Positions 24,858 through 33,143 of a stretch of DNA of 45,450 nucleotides are shown here, piece after piece. Every line of letters begins with the position of its first letter. Position 1 is the first letter of the stretch. Under the pieces are notes generated by a model, which saw only the letters and a list, made by a program, of their open reading frames with translations, ran no database searches and was not told where the DNA came from. The translations under genes were made by a program, and so were the position numbers. The stretch is from Aquirhabdus sp. (GTDB lineage Bacteria; Pseudomonadota; Gammaproteobacteria; Pseudomonadales; Moraxellaceae), in the NCBI GenBank assembly GCA_030150135.1, contig JASLGO010000033.1, forward strand, positions 1 to 45,450, given 5' to 3'.

Positions 24858-26078
24858 TTAATTCAATGTGGAAGAAGACGCTGCATCAGCCAGTTGTGGC
24901 TGATCTGGCTCATGATTCTGCATTTCTAAAGGACGCTCAATAGCCTCAACAGTCATGTTGTCATCCAATTTTTGGATGCCCACAGTAACCACTTGCATGC
25001 CATTTGTGAGACCAGTGACTTGAATCGTAGACTCAGCAAAGCGAACCACATTCACTGGAACTCGCTTCAGATGATGGTCTTTTGTCACAACCCAAACAAA
25101 TGTTGAAGCATTGGTTTTTCCAACAGCACCCGAAGGTAATGTTATTCCTGCTGACGGTGTAATACGTTGTAAAACAACCTGTGCGCTCATTCCCTGCTTT
25201 AACTGCGCCATCGCTTCACGCTTAAGTCCAACTAGCGTATAACGCGCTTCAAAACTCTGACTCATTCCCGATGCTACAGGTGATAAACGGCGTAACTTTA
25301 GCTCCATATCTTGTGGAGGTACTGTTGAATCATTTGCCCAAAACTTGGCATGTGCACGCCATGCATTGATGTCTTTGACCATGTAATCTGGTAAATCAAC
25401 AGCCAACTCCATTTCACCCTGATCTGATAATGTTGCAACAGGTTGACCCTCTCCAACGACTTGCCCCACTTCAAATCGTATATCACTGATCACCCCTGAC
25501 TGCGGAGCAACAAGATTCAAATAGCTGACCTTATTTTGATTGAGATTCAATTGCCTTTCTGCTTGAGCAGTCACTGCGGCACTTGCAATTTTTTTAGATA
25601 AAACTTGTTCATATTCAGACCGACTGACAGTTCCATCTGCCACAAGATTCTTAAGTCGAGCTTCTTCACGGGCAGCCTGTTCTGAATCGGCTCTCGCAGC
25701 AACCACTTGCTGTTGTGCAGTTTGCTCAGCCAAACCATAATCCTCGCCGTCCAACCGAGCAAGAACAGTACCTTGCTTCACAACATCACCGACTTCAACG
25801 TAACGATTAATCACTTTGCCACTCGCACGGAAACTCAGCATCGTCTGAATACGAGGCATAAATGTGCCATTAAAGCGCTCCTCCTCTCCCATCGCATTGG
25901 ATGAAATCGTAGTCACAAGTACGCGACTTGCAGGAATCGGTGGCTCAGTTTTCTTTGCACAGGCAACAAATAACGATGGATAAACGACCATGCATATACC
26001 AATTAATCCAAGCTGAATCGTGTGTAGCCATGGTTTTTCTGGAGAGTGATCTTGGTTAGCTGAAAATCTAAACTGCAT
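24858..26078 (-). CDS. RND efflux periplasmic adaptor, lipoprotein
   Basis: A 406-residue membrane fusion protein that bridges the RND pump and outer-membrane channel. A long polar leader of about 22 residues precedes the hydrophobic segment and a lipobox-like LFVAC (Cys40), so it is probably lipid-anchored. Next come the barrel/lipoyl half (LSFRASGKVINRYVEVGDVVKQGTVLARLDGEDY, given by position about 85-118), a coiled-coil hairpin rich in A, Q and E (about 119-180), the second lipoyl half (LVAPQSGVISDIRFEVGQVV, about 189-208) and beta-barrel domains. Its start overlaps the channel gene's stop by one base (TAATG), indicating coupled translation. Confidence 0.92.
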   Translation of the reverse strand: MQFRFSANQDHSPEKPWLHTIQLGLIGICMVVYPSLFVACAKKTEPPIPASRVLVTTISSNAMGEEERFNGTFMPRIQTMLSFRASGKVINRYVEVGDVVKQGTVLARLDGEDYGLAEQTAQQQVVAARADSEQAAREEARLKNLVADGTVSRSEYEQVLSKKIASAAVTAQAERQLNLNQNKVSYLNLVAPQSGVISDIRFEVGQVVGEGQPVATLSDQGEMELAVDLPDYMVKDINAWRAHAKFWANDSTVPPQDMELKLRRLSPVASGMSQSFEARYTLVGLKREAMAQLKQGMSAQVVLQRITPSAGITLPSGAVGKTNASTFVWVVTKDHHLKRVPVNVVRFAESTIQVTGLTNGMQVVTVGIQKLDDNMTVEAIERPLEMQNHEPDQPQLADAASSSTLN

Positions 26079-27790
26079 TAATCTGCTCCCGAATTAACTG
26101 GCTTCACGCCAAGAACGTCAGTATTTGCTTTATTTGATAATGATTGCGATGCTGGCGCTTGCTTCGCATTAGAGGTAAAAAGTCTATTAAACCAACCCTT
26201 TTTATCTTCAGATTTCTTTTCACTTGGCTGAAGTAAAGGACTATGAGATTTGTCTTTAAATAATGCATCGGAAAATGATTGATCTTTGCGTGGAAGCCAG
26301 CTGCCACCTAGCGCGGTATACAATCCTATCGTTGCATCAGCTTGAGAAACTTGAACATCAAGCAAAGACATTTGTGCAACGATCTGCCCACGATTTGCTT
26401 CCTGTAATCTCACACGATTTGTGAGACCCTGATCAAATAAACGTTGAGTATGCGTATATGCATTCTGATATTTCAGCGCAACGTTCTTTAAATCATCTAT
26501 CCGCTTCTGTCCTTGCTTGCGTACAGAAATACTATTCTCAACTTGGGTTAACGCATTGAAAACCGTTTTGTTATATTGAATCAGAGCTGTCTTTTCTTTA
26601 ACTGTCTGCCCAACAATCGCGGCTTTAATACGGGCATCATATAAAGGCAATGCAAATGACAACGCCGTATTTAAGAAATAAACGGGCGTTAATGGGACAG
26701 GTGATGACGGTGTAAACGCAAGATCTTGACCACCCCAAACCAAACTTGCAACGGTTTTTGGCAATCGATTTCGTTCAGCTTGAACCAAACGATCACTCTC
26801 ACTCGCAAGTTGTAATTCAGCCACGCGGATATCTGGACGACGCGTCAGAAGATCGACAGGCAAACCTGTAGGAATATTTTCAAATAATACAGGCTGATTC
26901 AGGATTTCTGGGTTTGGCGTAATCTTGAGTTGTTCAATCGGTGTCACGGTCAGCAATGCAATTTGATGATGTGCATTGTCAAGCGCATTCTCAATCTGAC
27001 GTAATGAAGCGTTATAGTTTGCGAGGTTAATTTCAACTTGATCCATCTGAATTTCATTACTCAGACCCACTTGTTGACGTTTAACTTCTGCATCCAAAGT
27101 ATCTTGCTGGGATGCAATTAAATCTATCATTAATTTTTTACGTACCAATAAGCTTTGGTATAAAAAATATTGAGTGGCTGTTTCTTGGCTTGCAACCAAC
27201 TGCGCACCATAAACGCCCCAAATACTGGCATCAACTTCTTTTAACGCAGCAGCTTTTCCAGCACGACCTGCGCCAAAAATATCAAAATCCCAATTAAAAT
27301 TTAAACCTGCTTGCGAAATTCTTTTATCTGGCAGCAAATCACCCGCCTTGACCGCTTTTGAATAACCAGTGCTATCCGTATTTCTACCGCCATTTAGATA
27401 AAGTGTCGGAAGAATATCCGCACCCGCCGATGCCGCACCTGAACGTGCCAAGTTCACTCGTTCCAACGCTAAATCCACATCAAAATTCTGCTTTGCAGTT
27501 TTTTCAATAAGTGCAGTCAGCTGTGGATCGTGGAATTGCTGCCACCACGGCGTGTTTTGATCAAACTGAGGTGACACGGCATGATCAAAAGAGTCTGAAC
27601 TATACTTTTGGGGAAAAGCAGCCTTGGTCCACTCATCAGCTGCTGGAATCGTTGGATTCACTTGACATGCGGTTAAATAAATAGAAATCACACCCACCGA
27701 AATAGGCTTAACCAAACGGTATGATTGATGACAAGTCTTTGAATTTAGACCCACTGAATTTAGACCCATGGAATGCTTCTCTAATTTCAT
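26078..27790 (-). CDS. RND efflux outer-membrane channel lipoprotein (OprM/NodT type)
   Basis: A 570-residue outer-membrane factor that forms the trimeric exit duct. The lipobox IYLTAC (Cys42) is followed by the usual WWQQFHDPQL segment and two internally repeated helical halves (RVNLARSGAASAGADILPTL..., and RRPDIRVAELQLASESDRL...). The last 75 residues (charged, Ser/Lys-rich) extend beyond the family core. The N-terminus contains a duplicated pentapeptide (GLNSV, GLNSK) from a 15-bp tandem repeat at 27740-27769. ATG at 27769 within this repeat has AGAGAAG upstream and may be the true start instead of 27790. It is unusual in being the first gene of the operon, ahead of adaptor and pump. Confidence 0.92.
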   Translation of the reverse strand: MKLEKHSMGLNSVGLNSKTCHQSYRLVKPISVGVISIYLTACQVNPTIPAADEWTKAAFPQKYSSDSFDHAVSPQFDQNTPWWQQFHDPQLTALIEKTAKQNFDVDLALERVNLARSGAASAGADILPTLYLNGGRNTDSTGYSKAVKAGDLLPDKRISQAGLNFNWDFDIFGAGRAGKAAALKEVDASIWGVYGAQLVASQETATQYFLYQSLLVRKKLMIDLIASQQDTLDAEVKRQQVGLSNEIQMDQVEINLANYNASLRQIENALDNAHHQIALLTVTPIEQLKITPNPEILNQPVLFENIPTGLPVDLLTRRPDIRVAELQLASESDRLVQAERNRLPKTVASLVWGGQDLAFTPSSPVPLTPVYFLNTALSFALPLYDARIKAAIVGQTVKEKTALIQYNKTVFNALTQVENSISVRKQGQKRIDDLKNVALKYQNAYTHTQRLFDQGLTNRVRLQEANRGQIVAQMSLLDVQVSQADATIGLYTALGGSWLPRKDQSFSDALFKDKSHSPLLQPSEKKSEDKKGWFNRLFTSNAKQAPASQSLSNKANTDVLGVKPVNSGAD

Positions 27791-27847
27791 CAGTATCTAA
27801 AAAGACTTAGATCTAGTGGAATAGTATTGGAGTACACATAAATCCTC

Positions 27848-27872
27848 GTCACCAAACTCTGCGTTTGGTAAC
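27848..27872. promoter_or_regulatory. Palindrome upstream of the RND operon (operator or terminator)
   Basis: Arms GTCACCAAAC and GTTTGGTAAC, complementary at nine of ten positions, around a five-base centre TCTGC. It lies 58-82 bases upstream of the channel gene and 37 bases after the glycosyltransferase stop. Without a T-run it looks more like a dimeric repressor site than a terminator. No local TetR or MarR gene is present. Confidence 0.45.
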
Positions 27873-27908
27873 CTGTATGATTAATCCAGAAAACGAATCC
27901 ATCCAATA

Positions 27909-29168
27909 TCATGCTGGGATAGCCCCAAGCTCTAATATGACATCGCAAGCGTTTTTAATCGCATTGCCTTCGTGAGAAAGATTCTTTGCATAAACTCGAC
28001 AATGTTCACGGATTTTGACATCCGCAATTAATTTCTTGAGCACATAAGCGACGACAGTTGGGGTATAACTCACAGGCAATAATTGCTTCCCTACACCAAG
28101 CAAATTGACAAGCCGATTGGCATTATCAAACTGATCGTAGGCAACCGGTCTAACCAACTGTGGAATTCCTGCACGTAAAGCCAAACTAGTCGTTCCAATT
28201 CCACCGTGATGAACAATAGCTGCCAATTTCGGAAGCAATAAGTGATAAGGTAAAAAACTATAATGGACAATACCTTCTGGCAAATGTTCAGGAACTTGAT
28301 TATTAAATGGTGTGAGCAAAATTCCACGAATTTTTCCCTGTAGACACGCCTTGATTGACGCCTCAAAGAAATCCTGCGCCATCGCTGAAGCCGTTCCTGC
28401 TGTAAACAAAACAGGTGGATCTCCAGCATCTAAAAATGCTTGCACATCTTCTGGTAAACGCTCATCTGAGCCATGGGCATTTTGTGGAAATCCTGCAAAA
28501 TGAACTTGCGCAGACCAATCTGCTTGAGGAACGGCAAACCACTGAGGAAACATGCCGATCACCGCATCAGCATCAGTCATCCATCCTCTAAAAACCTTAC
28601 GAAGAGGCTTCAATCCAATAAGATGTCTTAACTCATTGAATGGCTTATTTACATTGTGATCAAAGTACAAATGATCCATCGCGCTCCATGCCATATTTTT
28701 GACAACATTAGGCATCTTGGGCGTAATCCAAATTGGCAATAACTTTGATGGATAAGTATTTGATCTAAAAGGAACAGGCGCCAAATGGATTGTCGCTGTC
28801 GGTACGTTGTGAGTCTCTTTCAAAAAACGTGTTGAAAACATCAATGGATGACCGATCGTGATCGTCTCATCGGGAATAACATCCTGTGTCATTGCTTTAT
28901 AATACGGCAGACAAATACTCAAAAAATACTTCGTCACATGACGAAAAGCTTTGAATGGTTTTTTGCCATTCGTATCACTCCAAACAGCCAGATATTCTTC
29001 AACAGTCCCAATCGGAGTAAATTTAATGCCTGTATCACGTAAATATTTTTCAAAGAATGGATTAGCATAAAAAACAACCTCATGTCCGCGCGCAATCATT
29101 TCCTGCCCGATTGCAATAAAAGGCAAAACGTCGCCATGACTTCCAGCTGTTGCAATAAGAATTCTCAT
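27909..29168 (-). CDS. RhlB-like glycosyltransferase, GT1 family
   Basis: A 419-residue GT-B fold enzyme that moves a sugar from a nucleotide donor to a lipid or small hydrophobic acceptor. The N-terminal Rossmann motif MRILIATAGSHGDVLPFIAI, the segment FPQWFAVPQADWSAQVHFAG and the donor-binding stretch HHGGIGTTSLALRAGIPQLV followed by PVAYDQFDNANRL closely resemble Pseudomonas RhlB (rhamnolipid) and UGT-type sterol/macrolide transferases. A start four codons upstream exists, but ATG at 29168 puts the first beta strand at the N-terminus. There is no signal peptide. It is divergent from the first AraC-type regulator. The acceptor is unknown; rhamnolipid synthesis is not implied without an RhlA, which is absent. 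Confidence 0.85.
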   Translation of the reverse strand: MRILIATAGSHGDVLPFIAIGQEMIARGHEVVFYANPFFEKYLRDTGIKFTPIGTVEEYLAVWSDTNGKKPFKAFRHVTKYFLSICLPYYKAMTQDVIPDETITIGHPLMFSTRFLKETHNVPTATIHLAPVPFRSNTYPSKLLPIWITPKMPNVVKNMAWSAMDHLYFDHNVNKPFNELRHLIGLKPLRKVFRGWMTDADAVIGMFPQWFAVPQADWSAQVHFAGFPQNAHGSDERLPEDVQAFLDAGDPPVLFTAGTASAMAQDFFEASIKACLQGKIRGILLTPFNNQVPEHLPEGIVHYSFLPYHLLLPKLAAIVHHGGIGTTSLALRAGIPQLVRPVAYDQFDNANRLVNLLGVGKQLLPVSYTPTVVAYVLKKLIADVKIREHCRVYAKNLSHEGNAIKNACDVILELGAIPA

Positions 29169-29526
29169 ATATGCATCCATTCATGATTTAATTTATTTGT
29201 TCTTCAAGATGACCCTTCTGGAAATCGGGCTGTCTTTCAATTGATATCGCCGATCATGCTAGAGACGAAACTGACACTTCGGCTGGCGGCTAGTCTATGT
29301 AGACATGACAATAATTACAGGTCATCACGAGACAAATATCGGTTAAATACAGCCATTATTAATTAGATTTGAGATTATGCTGATTGTCAGATTGACAAAT
29401 TTATCACTAATGATTAATTTCACCCTGACCAAAAAAAGCCCTATAGCAAGCGCCTCTCCAAAGTCACAGTCACCAGCGGCAGTGCGGCAAGCATGAATGC
29501 AGTGGATTTTTAATTCAGGATGATTA
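29169..29526. other. Divergent intergenic region, glycosyltransferase/AraC 1
   Basis: No gene is seen in about 358 bases. It contains a small perfect palindrome GTCTATGTAGAC (29293-29304) and the decamer TATCGGTTAA (29338-29347), which recurs on the same strand upstream of the second AraC-type gene (30690-30699). Promoters for both divergent genes must lie here; I could not pick convincing -35/-10 boxes. Confidence 0.6.
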
Positions 29527-30621
29527 ATGAGCATCGATTTAGATACAAAATGCATTTCACTAGTTCACATGCAAACTTATTTCGACCTCAGTAAAGGCAT
29601 TGTTCACGACATCAACTGGTTAGAAAAACGTACAAAACTCCAAATCAACAATCCTGATGAAATATTCAAAATCATCCAAAACATCAACCCAGCTGATTTT
29701 TATCGAAAAGCTGGCATAGATGATAGCAATGATATAACTAATATTTTTATCACTCCTCGGCAATGCCTCATGCTTGCCAATCAAGCGATCAACGCATTAA
29801 AAATGCCTTTCTTAGGTCTTGTGATGGGCAATCTTATGGCCATTTCTCATCACGGCATGGCAGGTGTTGCCGCTGTAGCTCAACCTACACTTGCAGGCTG
29901 CCTTCATAGTATTGGCAGGTACATTTCCGAACTTTTTCCTCTATTGGAAATGTATACCAAGATAAAAGACGATAAGGGCGTGTTTATTATCTCTGAGAAT
30001 ATTGAGTTACCCGACTCTCCCCATTTCTTCGTCGAATTATACATGGTTAGTTTTTATAATATTTTTAATCATCTTGTCGGCGGCGAGCTTAAATTGCATA
30101 GCGTCAATTTCAGCTATCCTGAGCCTGCATGGGGGCAAATGTATCGTCACTATTTCCGTGACTGTACTGTTCGATTCAACCAACCAGAAACATGCCTCAT
30201 GGGTGATACAAGTTTAGGTTTTTATGAACTACCATTTGCAAATCGTTTAATGGCAATGTCTGCCGAAAAGATACTTTTTGAAAATACACCATCTAATTCA
30301 CAGCGCTTACTACCATTGCGACTGCGCCGATTATTAATGCGATACTATGGTGCATTCCCGTCATTAGATACTGCGGCAAGTGATCTCGGTATGAGTGCTC
30401 GTACTTTAAGTAGACGATTAGCGGAAGATGGTACGACCTACCAACAAGTATTAGATACGTTGCGCGAAAAACTCGCCAAAGAATACTTTGTGCGTGGCGG
30501 TACATCCGTGACTCAGGTTGCACTCATGTTGGGCTATACAGACTCGTCAAACTTCGCCAAAGCATTTAAGCGTTGGACTGGGCTATCGCCTACTGAATAC
30601 ATGGAAATCAACCCAACCTAA
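29527..30621 (+). CDS. AraC-family transcriptional regulator 1
   Basis: A 364-residue regulator with an N-terminal sensor region of the Arabinose_bd type (PF12625-like; LGLVMGNLMAISHHGMAGVA about 98-117) and a C-terminal double helix-turn-helix: TAASDLGMSARTLSRRLAEDG and VTQVALMLGYTDSSNFAKAF followed by KRWTGLSPTEY. OruR, ArgR and similar activators share this layout. AGGA stands six bases before ATG. It is divergent from the glycosyltransferase, the usual place for its regulator. A paralogue lies directly downstream. Confidence 0.92.
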   Translation: MSIDLDTKCISLVHMQTYFDLSKGIVHDINWLEKRTKLQINNPDEIFKIIQNINPADFYRKAGIDDSNDITNIFITPRQCLMLANQAINALKMPFLGLVMGNLMAISHHGMAGVAAVAQPTLAGCLHSIGRYISELFPLLEMYTKIKDDKGVFIISENIELPDSPHFFVELYMVSFYNIFNHLVGGELKLHSVNFSYPEPAWGQMYRHYFRDCTVRFNQPETCLMGDTSLGFYELPFANRLMAMSAEKILFENTPSNSQRLLPLRLRRLLMRYYGAFPSLDTAASDLGMSARTLSRRLAEDGTTYQQVLDTLREKLAKEYFVRGGTSVTQVALMLGYTDSSNFAKAFKRWTGLSPTEYMEINPT

Positions 30622-30785
30622 AACAAAAACAACTTGCGCTTGCTCCCACTCCTTTTTGATAAGAAAAATCTCACCTGACAAACTCACTCTATCGGTTAAT
30701 TCGTGCCAATTTTAACTTGATAAGGTCAAATCCAGCCAAAGCAATTGACAACCGCGTCGCTTCTCAGTAAGTTTCGACTGTTAGC

Positions 30786-30803
30786 AGTGTACAATCGTAC
30801 ACT
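30786..30803. promoter_or_regulatory. Palindrome upstream of AraC-type gene 2
   Basis: Perfect arms AGTGTAC and GTACACT around AATC, 102 to 120 bases before the ATG at 30906. A weaker palindrome AGTAC-N5-GTACT follows at 30860-30874. They may be operators for self- or cross-regulation. No matching regulator consensus is known to me. Confidence 0.4.
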
Positions 30804-30905
30804 CAGTGAACAAATGTCTTGAAATAAATATTTCCTGATCAACCAAAACAAAAAAAATCAGTACAGAAGGTACTCGATGAATCATCCATCATGATGGAAG
30901 GACCG

Positions 30906-31997
30906 ATGAATATAAATCTCGATACAAAATGTATCCCTTTAGCGTATATAGAAAATTATCTTAATTTACGCAAAGAAATTATTCCTGATGTCAATTGGTT
31001 AGCTAAACGCGTCAAGCATGACCTATTCAATGCCGAAGCAGCGATTAAATCAATTCTCAGCATTGATATAGAAGCCTGCTATCGTAAAGCAGGAATTGAA
31101 TACAGCTCCGACCACGCAAGTATTCTGATTAGCCCTAGACAATGTTTTAAGCTGATCGATCAAGCAGTTCAACTTTTAAAAATGCCCTATTTAGGACTTG
31201 TGATGGGCAATCTCATGACCATTTCCCATCATGGTATGGCAGGTATGGCAGCTATCACTCAACCAACCTTACATGACTGTATGGAAGTCATTTGTCGTTT
31301 TTGTTCAGAGCTATTTCCTCCACTCGAAATGCATCTGCAACCAGAAGGCGACAAACTCATGTTTGTCATGAGTGCAAATATGGATCTTTCACATTGCACA
31401 CAATATCTTTTCGAATTAAATGCCGCGAGTTTTTATAATATATTTAATCAATTAGTCGCAAATGAACATCAAATTTTAGGTGTTGATTTTCACTACTCTG
31501 AACCATCTTGGGGACATATTTATCGTCGTTACTTTAAATGCCCAGTCAGATTTAACCAACCTCAAACTCGGTTAATTATTGATGCTGATGTAGCCCATTA
31601 CGAGCTACCTCTTGCCAATCGTCAAATGGCAATATCAGCAGAAGAAAAACTATTTGAAAATATTCCTACTCGCACACTTTGCTTGCTGCCTCTACGTTTA
31701 CGTAGACTCTTGATGCGCTGCTATGGTGCCTTTCCTTCTTTAGAATCAGCAGCTAACAATTTAGGCATGAGTGGTCGGACACTCAGTCGAAAACTGGCTG
31801 AAGAAAGCACAACCTATCAACAAATACTGGATACAGTCCGCGAAAAGTTAGCAACTGAGTATTTTTCTCGTGGTGGTGAATCTGTCACCCAAATTGCACT
31901 CATCTTGGGATTCACCGATTCGTCAAACTTCGCCAAAGCTTTTAGGCGTTGGACTGGCGTATCTCCTACAGAATTTATAGAAATGCAACACGCTTGA
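30906..31997 (+). CDS. AraC-family transcriptional regulator 2 (paralogue of regulator 1)
   Basis: A 363-residue protein clearly homologous along its whole length to the preceding regulator: the same N-terminal LDTKCI, PRQC, MGNLM-ISHHGMAG block, and the same C-terminal helix-turn-helices (NNLGMSGRTLSRKLAEES; TQIALILGFTDSSNFAKAF). By eye more than half the residues are identical, highest in the DNA-binding end. An ATG five codons upstream (30891) is possible, but ATG at 30906 has GGAAGGA and aligns with the start of the paralogue. A 284-base gap separates the two, so this copy has its own regulatory region. The sensor domains have diverged more than the DNA-binding domains, which suggests different inducers acting on related sites. 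Confidence 0.92.
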   Translation: MNINLDTKCIPLAYIENYLNLRKEIIPDVNWLAKRVKHDLFNAEAAIKSILSIDIEACYRKAGIEYSSDHASILISPRQCFKLIDQAVQLLKMPYLGLVMGNLMTISHHGMAGMAAITQPTLHDCMEVICRFCSELFPPLEMHLQPEGDKLMFVMSANMDLSHCTQYLFELNAASFYNIFNQLVANEHQILGVDFHYSEPSWGHIYRRYFKCPVRFNQPQTRLIIDADVAHYELPLANRQMAISAEEKLFENIPTRTLCLLPLRLRRLLMRCYGAFPSLESAANNLGMSGRTLSRKLAEESTTYQQILDTVREKLATEYFSRGGESVTQIALILGFTDSSNFAKAFRRWTGVSPTEFIEMQHA

Positions 31998-32036
31998 TTT
32001 ATACAATGAGCGATCTGTTTTTTAAATACCGCCAAG

Positions 32037-32069
32037 GATGATATGAGACCAATAAAATCTCATATCATC
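32037..32069. terminator. Bidirectional hairpin between convergent genes
   Basis: Perfect 12-bp arms, GATGATATGAGA and TCTCATATCATC, with a nine-base loop, between the AraC 2 stop and the DUF2804 stop. No long T-run follows on either strand, but position and stem length favour a shared terminator. Confidence 0.6.
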
Positions 32070-32077
32070 AGCAACAC

Positions 32078-33106
32078 CTACCACTTCGCAAAATGTTTTT
32101 CTAATAATCCTAATTCACCATCAAATTCGATCGTGTTGGCGCCACATTTAACCTGACCCGAAACAGTCGACACCCACTGGTTAAAATGACTCGCAACCAA
32201 TCCTAAATTCAATGATTCTTGACGACACCAACCTGTTTTCACTCGTAGATCAACAGAATGATCAGCTGAATAAACATGCCAAATTAAATGCTGATTTACA
32301 TCATCTTCGTGAAGCAACGTAAACATCACTGGTGGAATTTCAAAAATTTTGCCATCAATCCATAATGCATTTTCAGTCCCAAATCCTTGATTCACACCCA
32401 TTGCAAAATTAAGTCCAACACGCTGACCATTCGCAATTGTTGCCGATACACTCAACCAATGCCATGACGTGCGGTAACTCAAAAAACCACAACTATCATC
32501 AGTTGCAGCCAAATAACCATTTTCAGGTGATATCTCAACGCGCTGACCTTGGTGCAAATAATAACCGCGCACTTCTTCTGCTGTTTGCTTCTGTGTATAT
32601 GTCCAACCTGTTGCGCCAGTAGGATTGCATAATGCTAATGGTTCAACTTGAGACAAATCAATAGTCGCTTCAAGTAAACACTCTTTTGACTTCGTTACTT
32701 TGACAATACGTTTCTGATCCGCACGATTGATTTCAATCTTAAAATCACCTTTTTGAAAAGTGCTGTGCGCTTGATCGGCTGGATGATCAATTCTGGTTTG
32801 ACGCGCTAGCGGCTGCAACTCTGAAATTTCTTGAATAGTATTTGTTGTTTTATCATAGATATAGAAAAATCCATTCCCGACCCAACCTAAATCGACAATG
32901 GCCAAGCCAATCATTATATTTTGGTTATTAATGCCTATAAACTGAAAAGACTTAAAGCCCAGTTTACGTTTCAACGACGCTTGAAGTCCTCGTAACGGCT
33001 TATTAAACGGTGACATCAGCTCAAAATCATCAACATTAATTACTGACGGCGTGGATTTGAATCGACCGTAACGCGGCCGACCATCTACAATCAAAGGCTT
33101 AACCAT
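32078..33106 (-). CDS. DUF2804 domain protein
   Basis: A 342-residue protein matching the DUF2804 family by its pattern: an N-terminal GRPRYGRFKS, a central LGWVGNGFFYIYD, the block SYRTSWHWLSVSATIANGQR and GLNFAMGVNQGFGTENALWI. The beta-rich arrangement recalls the lipocalin-like or AttH/CrtC-like folds, which often act on lipids or terpenoids, but this is inference and no catalytic residues can be named. There is no signal peptide or membrane segment. It starts 37 bases after the hydroxylase gene on the same strand, so both are probably one transcript. Convergent with the second AraC-type regulator. Confidence 0.82.
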   Translation of the reverse strand: MVKPLIVDGRPRYGRFKSTPSVINVDDFELMSPFNKPLRGLQASLKRKLGFKSFQFIGINNQNIMIGLAIVDLGWVGNGFFYIYDKTTNTIQEISELQPLARQTRIDHPADQAHSTFQKGDFKIEINRADQKRIVKVTKSKECLLEATIDLSQVEPLALCNPTGATGWTYTQKQTAEEVRGYYLHQGQRVEISPENGYLAATDDSCGFLSYRTSWHWLSVSATIANGQRVGLNFAMGVNQGFGTENALWIDGKIFEIPPVMFTLLHEDDVNQHLIWHVYSADHSVDLRVKTGWCRQESLNLGLVASHFNQWVSTVSGQVKCGANTIEFDGELGLLEKHFAKW

Positions 33107-33143
33107 TCCAAACTCTCAATCAAAATTAACTATTCAGCCAAAC

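Noticed and set aside
27909..29168. Calling the glycosyltransferase RhlB of a rhamnolipid pathway
   Set aside because: The similarity is real but RhlA, RhlC and the RhlR/RhlI system are absent here; GT1 enzymes have many acceptors.
29343..29555. Minus-strand 70-codon frame in the glycosyltransferase/AraC gap
   Set aside because: It runs into the start of the AraC gene, lacks a ribosome binding site and resembles nothing; regulatory DNA is the better reading.
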